Below, in pieces: positions 1-5,250 of a stretch of DNA of 7,606 nucleotides; the stretch's first letter is position 1; each line of letters begins with the position of its first letter. The position numbers and the translations under genes were made by a program. The notes beneath the pieces are model-generated. The model was not told where the DNA came from. It saw only the letters and a list, made by a program, of their open reading frames with translations, and did not search any database. Source of the DNA: an uncultured Collinsella sp. (GTDB taxonomy: Bacteria > Actinomycetota > Coriobacteriia > Coriobacteriales > Coriobacteriaceae); the NCBI GenBank assembly GCA_902491345.1, contig CABUHI010000044.1, forward strand, positions 1 to 7,606, in the 5' to 3' direction.

Positions 1-21
1 TTGCAGGGAGCGCTCCCGCAA
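1..21. promoter_or_regulatory. LacI-type palindrome, possible operator
   Basis: A perfect 12-bp palindrome, GGGAGCGCTCCC, lies at 6-17 and is flanked by TTGC (1-4) and GCAA (18-21), so the inverted repeat extends to about 10 pairs per arm with one bulged A. No T-run follows on the + strand, which argues against an intrinsic terminator in that direction. The centre AGCGCT and the flanks resemble LacI/GalR-family operators; the actinobacterial CelR box is TGGGAGCGCTCCCA. It probably serves a promoter at the window edge, perhaps of a gene to the left. A TTGACA hexamer at 30-35 lies close by but has no convincing -10. Operator function is an inference. Confidence 0.4.
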
Positions 22-106
22 ACTGCCTCTTGACAACTTATAGGAGCGTCGGTTTTAGTTCAACAAGTTTCGGAGTGGTCGCGGTTGAGCGATTCATCGT
101 AGTAAA

Positions 107-124
107 CCGCCATAGTTTTGGCGG
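107..124. other. Small hairpin upstream of rho
   Basis: CCGCCA (107-112) and TGGCGG (119-124) form a perfect 6-bp stem around a 6-base loop. No T-run follows on the + strand. It may be a weak or Rho-assisted terminator for something upstream, or a chance structure. Confidence 0.3.
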
Positions 125-159
125 AGGCAGTCAGATTTGTGGGTGTTAAACCAAAGAGT

Positions 160-200
160 GTCCCTTTTGACTAGTCGTTTAAGAACGTCCCCAATGACTA
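160..200 (+). repeat. Duplicated GTCCC-N3-TGACTA motif
   Basis: GTCCCTTTTGACTA (160-173) and GTCCCCAATGACTA (187-200) are 14-bp copies that differ only in the three central bases and lie 27 bp apart. The first overlaps the 8-bp palindrome GACTAGTC (169-176). TTAAAC (146-151) and GTTTAA (177-182) form an additional inverted repeat around the first copy. The second copy ends 3 bp before the proposed rho promoter. The arrangement fits a pair of protein-binding sites or a remnant of a dispersed intergenic repeat; neither can be decided from this window. Confidence 0.4.
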
Positions 201-202
201 AG

Positions 203-230
203 TTGCAGGTGGCGGCGGTTGTGTTACACT
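203..230 (+). promoter_or_regulatory. Putative rho promoter
   Basis: TTGCAG (203-208) and TACACT (225-230) stand 16 bp apart and are a fair match to a housekeeping sigma promoter (4 of 6 matches to TTGACA and 4 of 6 to TATAAT). Transcription would start near 237, giving a leader of about 138 bases before the rho start codon. This is the best -35/-10 pair seen in the 374-base upstream region, but it is not a strong one. Confidence 0.45.
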
Positions 231-236
231 AACGCT

Positions 237-374
237 GCGTATATGACGCAAATATCTCGATACAGATCAATGATGTCCGTCGGTATTTGACGGAGCTAGA
301 CTGTTTAGCCGCCCTGAAGGTTTATGCAGGGAGCATGTGATCACAGGGCTTGAAAAGAAAGTTGAGCAAACACT
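237..374 (+). promoter_or_regulatory. Structured rho leader
   Basis: The predicted untranslated leader contains a 6-bp hairpin, TCCGTC (276-281) with GACGGA (289-294). Further down, CCCTG (312-316) can pair either with CAGGG (327-331) or, one base longer, as GCCCTG (311-316) with CAGGGC (344-349); the two pairings exclude each other. GTGATCAC (337-344) is also palindromic. The rho genes of other bacteria are often autoregulated by termination in the leader, so competing folds here are of interest. The only ribosome-binding candidate before the GTG at 375 is a weak purine run, AAAAGAAAG (353-361), which hints at limited or regulated translation. Confidence 0.35.
324..353 (+). CDS. Possible 9-codon leader peptide upstream of rho
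   Basis: An ATG at 324 opens a short frame reading MQGACDHRA and ending at TGA 351-353, 21 bases before the rho GTG. GAAGG (316-320) precedes it with a short 3-base gap, so ribosome binding is doubtful. The frame runs straight through the alternative pairings of the leader, so its translation would alter which hairpin forms. It is too short to judge by composition and may be chance. Confidence 0.15.
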   Translation: MQGACDHRA

Positions 375-2948
375 GTGTCTGATCAACAGCAAGAAAACGA
401 AATAACGACGACGCAAGCCGCTCCCGCTGCACCGGTTGTGTCGGACCAGGTCGCGGCGCCCGCGCAAGCCTCGGCTCCTGAGACGCCTAAGGCTGCTTCG
501 ACGCCTACGCCTGTAGCGGCTGAGAAGGCCGTGCCTGCAACTGGTGAGGAGGCTGCTCCGGCAAAGCCCAGGCGCACGCGCCGCACGGCCAAGCCTGCCG
601 CTGACGGCGAGGAGGTCACCAAGCCCAAGCGCCGTACCACGCGCACGACGCGCGCCAAGCGCACCGTTGCAGCTGACTCCTCGGCGCCGATTTCCGATGA
701 GGTCGCGCAGGCACGTGCGTTGGCGCAGATTAGCGAGGCTCAGGTGGTGCGCGCCCGCCGTCGTGCTGCCGAGCGCGAGGCCGCGGCTCTGACCGAGCTT
801 GCAGCTCCGTCTGTGCCCGAGACGCCTGCTGCCACCGAGGTTCCTGCCGCCGACCAGCCGACCGATAAGCCGGCGCCACGCACACGCCGTCGCACGGCTG
901 CTAAGGCCGAGCAGGTTGCCGAACAGGTAACCCCCGAGCTCACTGAGGCTTCGGTCCGTTCCGCGGCAGGGGAGGGCGCATCGCCTGTTGAGCCCGCTGC
1001 GCCTGTCGAGGCCAGCGAAGTTCCCGTTGTCGATCCGGCTTTGCGTCCGCACCGTCGCGGTCGCAAGCCCAAGGCCTTCGTCGAGGCAGAGAAGGCCGCA
1101 GCCGCAGCTGCAGCCGCTCGGGATGCTGCGGCGACCGCCGAGTCTGCAACCGCTGCCGATGCACCCGTCCAGGATGCTACGACTTCCGAGGCCGCTCCCG
1201 CCGATGTCGAGCCCGCCGACGTCCGTCCTGGTCGCAGCCATCGTACTGCTGCTAAGCGCACGTCCAAGGCCAAGGCTGCCAAGAAGGGTGCGTCCGAGGA
1301 TTCCGCCGAGACGACCGCCGATGCATCGACTGATGCCGCCGAGCCCCAAGACGTCGAACAGTTTGCGTCCGAGAAGCCCAAGCGTGGTCGTAAGAAGTCC
1401 GCTAAGGCCAAGGCGTCCGAGCAGCAGGCTGATGCCGAAGCGCAGATTGATTCCGGCGCCGAGGCCAATGACGCCGCTGCGGCCAATGCCGGCGCCGCCG
1501 CAACCGATGGCGCCGCGCCCGCCGAGGCCGAAGACGGCGCTCGCCCCAACCGTCGCCAGCACAAGCGCAACGACGAGCGCAATGAGCGCAAGGACGAGCG
1601 CAACAACGACCGTCGCAACCGCCAGCGCGATCGCAAACAGCGCAACAAGGAGCGCAACGCCGCCCCCACCGAGCCCACGCTTTCGCGCGAGGAGCTCGCT
1701 GCCATGAAGGTCGCCGAACTGCGTGAGAAGGCCAAGGAGTTCGAGATCGAGACGACCGGCAAGAAGAAAGCCGAGCTCGTCGAGGAGATCTACGTCACCG
1801 CCGCGAAGGCCGAGGGCTTCCGCGACATCAAGGGCATTCTGCAGATTCGCCCGGACAGCTCCGGCATCATCCACGCCCATGGCTACATGAAGTCCAACGA
1901 CGACGCCTTCGTGCCCGCCTACCTCATCCGCTCCGCGCGTCTGCGCACGGGCGACGTCATCGAGGGCTCGCTGCGTCCTTCGCGCGGCGGCGACAAGCGC
2001 GCCGGCCTCGCCAAAATCACGACCGTCAACGGTCTGAACCCCGAGCAGATTCGCAACCGTCCCAAGTTCGGCGACCTCACCCCGGTCTATCCCAACGAAC
2101 CGCTGCGCATGGAGCACGGCAAGGACTCCATTACCGGTCGCGCCATCGACATCGTGTCACCGATCGGCAAGGGTCAGCGTGGCCTGATCGTGTCCCCGCC
2201 CAAGGCCGGCAAGACCACGATCCTCAAAAAGATCTGCCAGTCTATTTCGATTAACAACCCCGAGGTGCACCTCATCTGCCTGCTCGTCGACGAGCGCCCC
2301 GAAGAGGTCACCGATATGCAGCGTTCCATCAAGGGCGAGGTTGTGGCGTCGACCTTCGATATGCCCGCCGACAACCACACTCGCGTGGCAGAGCTCGTCA
2401 TCGAGCGCGCCAAGCGCATCGTGGAGTTGGGCGGCGATGTTGTGGTGGTGCTCGACTCCATCACGCGTCTTGCCCGCGCCTACAACTTGGCGGCGCCCGC
2501 CTCGGGCCGCATCCTTTCGGGCGGCGTCGATTCGGCGGCACTGTATCCGCCCAAGCGCTTCCTGGGCGCAGCCCGCAATATCGAGAACGGTGGCTCGCTC
2601 ACCATCCTGGCCTCTGCCCTCATCGACACCGGTTCCAAGATGGACGAGGTCATCTTTGAGGAGTTCAAGGGCACCGGCAACATGGAGCTTAAGCTCGACC
2701 GCGACCTGGCCGACCGCCGTATCTTCCCGGCTATCGACCCCGTTGCTTCCGGTACGCGTAACGAGGACCTGTTGGTCGACGAGCAGATGCGTCCGTTTGT
2801 CTTTGGTCTGCGTCGCATTCTTGCCGGCATGAACAACACCGAGCGCGCAGCCGCGTCGTTTATCAAGGGTCTTAAGGGCACCAACACCAACCAGGAGTTC
2901 CTGGTGCGTTCGGCCAAAAAGCACAGCGACTACGAGCAGACGTTCTAG
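375..2948 (+). CDS. rho: Transcription termination factor Rho, long N-terminal extension
   Basis: Rho is a hexameric ATP-driven RNA translocase that ends transcription of untranslated RNA. This copy has 857 residues against 419 in E. coli. Residues 1-435 are a low-complexity Ala/Pro/Glu region with recurring Lys/Arg patches (about 64-96, 126-135, 167-177, 226-235, 285-304, 334-346) and an Arg/Asn/Asp/Lys tract at 390-428. The Rho N-terminal helical domain follows (about 436-478), then the OB-fold RNA-binding domain (about 480-560) and the RecA-type ATPase. The ATPase shows Walker A PPKAGKT (608-614), the catalytic-Glu segment with D639-E640, Walker B ending at D694 in LDSITRLARAYN, the Q-loop LSGGVDS (714-720), the R-loop KGTGNMEL (765-772) and the arginine-finger region R813/R814. 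In the OB fold the usual aromatic pair is replaced by S496 and I498. GTG 375 is the first start after an in-frame stop at 363-365; the next in-frame Met is 444. The core assignment is certain; the role of the extension is not. Confidence 0.97.
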   Translation: MSDQQQENEITTTQAAPAAPVVSDQVAAPAQASAPETPKAASTPTPVAAEKAVPATGEEAAPAKPRRTRRTAKPAADGEEVTKPKRRTTRTTRAKRTVAADSSAPISDEVAQARALAQISEAQVVRARRRAAEREAAALTELAAPSVPETPAATEVPAADQPTDKPAPRTRRRTAAKAEQVAEQVTPELTEASVRSAAGEGASPVEPAAPVEASEVPVVDPALRPHRRGRKPKAFVEAEKAAAAAAAARDAAATAESATAADAPVQDATTSEAAPADVEPADVRPGRSHRTAAKRTSKAKAAKKGASEDSAETTADASTDAAEPQDVEQFASEKPKRGRKKSAKAKASEQQADAEAQIDSGAEANDAAAANAGAAATDGAAPAEAEDGARPNRRQHKRNDERNERKDERNNDRRNRQRDRKQRNKERNAAPTEPTLSREELAAMKVAELREKAKEFEIETTGKKKAELVEEIYVTAAKAEGFRDIKGILQIRPDSSGIIHAHGYMKSNDDAFVPAYLIRSARLRTGDVIEGSLRPSRGGDKRAGLAKITTVNGLNPEQIRNRPKFGDLTPVYPNEPLRMEHGKDSITGRAIDIVSPIGKGQRGLIVSPPKAGKTTILKKICQSISINNPEVHLICLLVDERPEEVTDMQRSIKGEVVASTFDMPADNHTRVAELVIERAKRIVELGGDVVVVLDSITRLARAYNLAAPASGRILSGGVDSAALYPPKRFLGAARNIENGGSLTILASALIDTGSKMDEVIFEEFKGTGNMELKLDRDLADRRIFPAIDPVASGTRNEDLLVDEQMRPFVFGLRRILAGMNNTERAAASFIKGLKGTNTNQEFLVRSAKKHSDYEQTF

Positions 2949-2951
2949 GTT

Positions 2952-2983
2952 GTCATCCATGCGCAGCGATAGTCATCAATGCG
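2952..2983 (+). repeat. 20-bp-period direct repeat after rho
   Basis: GTCATCCATGCG (2952-2963) recurs as GTCATCAATGCG (2972-2983), 11 of 12 bases identical, between the rho stop and its terminator. No function is evident. It could be a small duplication or a paired binding site in the 3' untranslated region. Confidence 0.45.
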
Positions 2984-2985
2984 AT

Positions 2986-3017
2986 AAAGGGTCGGGGCTT
3001 TGAGCCTCGGCCCTTTT
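2986..3017 (+). terminator. Intrinsic terminator of rho
   Basis: A 13-bp stem (2986-2998 with 3004-3016), including two G-U pairs, closes a TTTGA loop. The descending arm ends in TTTT (3014-3017), mostly inside the stem. It lies 38 bases after the rho stop, so the rho mRNA appears to end independently of Rho itself. The short T-run makes it moderate in strength. Confidence 0.75.
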
Positions 3018-3096
3018 CCATATCGCCGCTCCGCGCTTATTTTTAACCATTAGACCGACGAGCAGCAGGTTTCCCGTTTCAATCCGACATCGTCGC

Positions 3097-3125
3097 TTGC
3101 AATCGACAGGGTGGTTTCGCATAAT
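3097..3125 (+). promoter_or_regulatory. Promoter of the membrane protein-VanZ operon
   Basis: TTGCAA (3097-3102) and CATAAT (3120-3125) are separated by 17 bp, matching the housekeeping consensus at 4 of 6 and 5 of 6 positions. Transcription would start near 3132, inside the inverted repeat AGCTT-TT-AAGCT (3126-3137), a possible operator. A leader of about 130 bases follows; it contains the small hairpin GGGGC-ATA-GCCCC (3183-3195). The rest of the 313-base gap after rho shows nothing else recognisable. Confidence 0.6.
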
Positions 3126-3261
3126 AGCTTTTAAGCTTCGCGACGGAAAACGCAGATGAAACGAACCATATACCGTTGCTTTGGGGCATAGCCCCGCTTC
3201 ATCTTCTCTCGCGCAGCCAACTGAATGATGCGATTTGGGCGCTGGAAGATGGGGAGAGCTC

Positions 3262-4680
3262 ATGGCTTCTTCTGATGCAACACAACGAGCAGTCCTTGCC
3301 GGACTTTCGTGCGGGATCGGCCTTGCCGCTCCCGTGGTTATGTATGCCGCGACGCTGCCGTTTTCGTCGGTGAACGAGACGGTTGTCGCGGGTGCGGTTC
3401 CCTTTGCCGTGGGCGCGGTGGCGGGCGTGGGTATCTATGCCGCCTCGCTGGGCATCTCCGAGTACCGTGCGCAGCGTGAAGAGCGTCTGTTCCAGCCCGA
3501 TGCCATGGGCGGTGCCGCCAATCTCAATCAGCATCAAAGCGAGTTCAAGACCGCCTCGATTCCAGTTCAGCAGCAGGATGCGACTCCTTACGCTGCGGCT
3601 TCTGCTTCTCAGGCTCAGTCGGAGCAGTCTACCTCGGCATTCCTTTCCGGCCTGACCGGTGCGTTCCAGCGCCGTCATGCCGATGATGGTGTCCCTACCA
3701 TCGCTCGAGCCGCAGATGCTATGGACGAGGACGAGGCTTGGTCCATGATCGACAGTATGCTCGACGACGATTCGCCGGTGAGCTGCGACCCCGCACGCTC
3801 GCGCGACGTCTATCAAGTCGCCATCGACGAGCTCACCAACGGCGGGCAGACCGGCTCCCTCAATCGCGACGACATCGCCGCCGCGGCGCGCGCCGTATCG
3901 GGCTCCCAGGCCGCCCCTGCGGGCAGCACTGCGGCTTTCGTGGCACTCGTCGCCAACGCGGCATCCAATAACGCCTACAGCGCTACCTCGGCGGACGCGA
4001 ACGCTTCTGTCGACAATTCGTACGTTGATGAAGCCATGACCGCGGACGAGGAGGCCGTTGCCGCCCGCCGTGCCGCCGAAAGCTCGCTGTGGGGCGCTCC
4101 TGCCCAGCAGCAGGCGGCCGAGGCTGCGCCGTACAACGCAAACCTCGCCAGCATGCCTATCATCTCCGGTGCCGCGGACATCGATCTCGATGACCTCGAT
4201 GAGCCTGCAGCCATCACCGCATCGATTGATGCCCAAGATCGCATCGACACCGGCGACCTTCCGGACGCCTCGCTCGAGGTCGATGTCCCCATTGCCGATT
4301 ACTCGGGCCACGAGGACATGTGGGCCGCCGCCACCGCGATTCTGGATGAGATTGACGAGCCCGCTCCTGTTGCAGCCCCCGCTCCCGTCGCTGCCCCCGC
4401 TCCCGTCGCTGCCCCTCAGCCTGCTGCCCCCGCCTATGTCGGCCGTCACAGCGCTGTGTTCCCCGAGGATACCGCCCGTATCTCACGCGAGAGCATCGAG
4501 CGGGCCGAGGCTATTGCCGCCGGCATTATGGAAAATCGTCGTCACGAGCGCGTCAATCAGATCCTCGAGGAAGAGATCGAGCGCCTGCAGTCCTCTACCG
4601 CCAAGCGTACGGGCCGTGCCTATCTGAGCGTTATCGAGGGCGGTACCGCCAGCTTCGCGCCGCTCCGCGCGGAGGCATAA
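3262..4680 (+). CDS. Unrecognised membrane-anchored acidic/alanine-rich protein
   Basis: I do not recognise this 472-residue protein. ATG 3262 is preferred because GGGGAG (3251-3256) precedes it at good spacing; an in-frame TTG at 3235 would add nine residues without a ribosome site. Two hydrophobic segments (about 10-32 and 41-65) are separated by a short loop and followed by EYRAQREER, so both ends are probably cytoplasmic by the positive-inside rule. Residues 70-390 are mostly low-complexity Ala/Gln/Ser/Asp and likely disordered, with two similar acidic helices around W160 and W354 (W, then LD seven residues later). Three APVAAP repeats lie at 368-385. A charged helical stretch, possibly coiled coil, spans about 405-446, and a better-conserved-looking tail ends the protein. 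It is transcribed with the VanZ-family gene 7 bases downstream, suggesting an envelope-linked role. Ala-rich GCT-type codons give way to GCC after the first third. Confidence 0.85.
   Translation: MASSDATQRAVLAGLSCGIGLAAPVVMYAATLPFSSVNETVVAGAVPFAVGAVAGVGIYAASLGISEYRAQREERLFQPDAMGGAANLNQHQSEFKTASIPVQQQDATPYAAASASQAQSEQSTSAFLSGLTGAFQRRHADDGVPTIARAADAMDEDEAWSMIDSMLDDDSPVSCDPARSRDVYQVAIDELTNGGQTGSLNRDDIAAAARAVSGSQAAPAGSTAAFVALVANAASNNAYSATSADANASVDNSYVDEAMTADEEAVAARRAAESSLWGAPAQQQAAEAAPYNANLASMPIISGAADIDLDDLDEPAAITASIDAQDRIDTGDLPDASLEVDVPIADYSGHEDMWAAATAILDEIDEPAPVAAPAPVAAPAPVAAPQPAAPAYVGRHSAVFPEDTARISRESIERAEAIAAGIMENRRHERVNQILEEEIERLQSSTAKRTGRAYLSVIEGGTASFAPLRAEA
4363..4416 (+). repeat. Three 18-bp tandem repeats coding APVAAP
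   Basis: Three 18-bp units begin at 4363, 4381 and 4399; the last two differ by a single final base and the first by a few third-position changes. They encode APVAAP three times (residues 368-385) in a proline/alanine linker. Such in-frame units can change in number by slippage and alter linker length between strains. Confidence 0.85.
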
Positions 4681-4687
4681 CTTCTGC

Positions 4688-5137
4688 ATGGTTAAGATCA
4701 ATCGAAAATGGGCGGTCGTGACCTGCCTGATGGCGCTCTTGATCTGGGGCAATTCGCTGGTTCCCGGCTCGGGGTCGGGCTCGCTGAGTCTAACGGTCAT
4801 GGAAACTATCCGCGGTTTCCTGCACGGCGTGGGACTTCCATATGCATGGGTGACCAACTTTGTTGTTCGCAAGTGCGCACATTTTACCGAGTATATGGTG
4901 CTCGGCATCCTGGCAACGCACGCCTTTGATCTTGAGGGCCGGCGCACCTTTGACGTGCTGCTGCCCACGGCGGTGTTCCTGCTGCTGATTCCCTCGATCG
5001 ACGAGACGATTCAGCTCTTTGTGCCGGGACGCGCCGGCATGATCACCGATGTGATGATCGACTGCTGTGGAGCGGCAACGGGCGTTGTGCTCCGATATCT
5101 CTTACGGTCGCTGATGTGCGCCAAAAAGGCCGCCTAG
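4688..5137 (+). CDS. VanZ-family membrane protein
   Basis: A 149-residue integral membrane protein of the VanZ-like family, whose founding member modestly raises teicoplanin resistance by an unknown mechanism. The family signatures are present: RKCAHFTEYMVLG (61-73) and DETIQLFVPGRAG (105-117) followed by D121, D125 and G128 in the last helix. Hydrophobic segments lie at about 8-25, 62-79, 90-104 and 118-140, the usual four-helix layout and length. ATG 4688 lies 7 bases after the upstream stop; GGAGG (4671-4675), inside the upstream gene's end, is 12 bases away, longer than ideal, so translation is probably coupled. The stop codon is inside the downstream terminator stem. Being in the family does not by itself imply glycopeptide resistance; many gut bacteria carry such genes. 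Confidence 0.9.
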   Translation: MVKINRKWAVVTCLMALLIWGNSLVPGSGSGSLSLTVMETIRGFLHGVGLPYAWVTNFVVRKCAHFTEYMVLGILATHAFDLEGRRTFDVLLPTAVFLLLIPSIDETIQLFVPGRAGMITDVMIDCCGAATGVVLRYLLRSLMCAKKAA

Positions 5138-5168
5138 GACGTATTGTTTGTCCTAGGCGGCCTTTTTT
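5123..5168. terminator. Strong bidirectional terminator overlapping the VanZ stop
   Basis: A perfect 18-bp stem (5123-5140 with 5150-5167) encloses a 9-base loop and ends in six Ts (5163-5168) on the + strand. On the minus strand the same stem is followed by five Ts, the complement of A5123-A5127, so it should also end transcripts of the convergent sugar kinase gene. The VanZ stop TAG (5135-5137) and its last four codons are part of the ascending arm. Confidence 0.92.
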
Positions 5169-5185
5169 ATTTGAGGGCTTATATG

Positions 5186-5236
5186 GGGCGTGGTGGCGTC
5201 GTTCCGTAGGTTGGATTTGCCGAGCGCGCCACGCCC
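5186..5236. repeat. Inverted repeat in the sugar kinase 3' region
   Basis: GGGCGTGG (5186-5193) and CCACGCCC (5229-5236) are perfectly complementary, extendable by two more pairs, around a loop of about 31 bases. It lies between the kinase stop and the shared terminator and could stabilise the mRNA end or be chance in GC-rich DNA. Confidence 0.3.
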
Positions 5237-5250
5237 TGTGGGTGCGTCTG

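Noticed and set aside
30..60. TTGACA at 30-35 as the rho promoter
   Set aside because: A perfect -35, but the sequence 16-19 bp later (TTTTAG or TTAGTT) is a poor -10, and it would give a leader over 300 bases. It may still belong to a weak promoter.
740..1762. 340-codon minus-strand frame inside rho
   Set aside because: Ala/Ser/Arg-rich antisense of the low-complexity extension, with no family resemblance.
267..2117. 616-codon open frame on the minus strand opposite rho
   Set aside because: It is a Gly/Leu/Arg-rich shadow of the rho codons, lacks any domain, and overlaps a certain gene; GC-rich alanine-rich sequence keeps antisense frames open.
3235..3261. TTG start nine codons earlier for the membrane protein
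   Set aside because: ATG 3262 has GGGGAG at proper spacing; the TTG has no ribosome site and the added residues are not a membrane signal.
4363..4416. CRISPR-like repeat array
   Set aside because: The repeats are contiguous, only 18 bp, in frame and coding for Pro/Ala, with no spacers and no cas genes.
3199..4449. 416-codon minus-strand frame opposite the membrane protein
   Set aside because: Gly/Arg-rich antisense composition; the + strand frame has a promoter, a ribosome site and membrane helices.
4688..5137. Glycopeptide resistance gene
   Set aside because: VanZ-like motifs are present, but no vanH/A/X or vanR/S gene lies nearby and family members are common in non-resistant bacteria.
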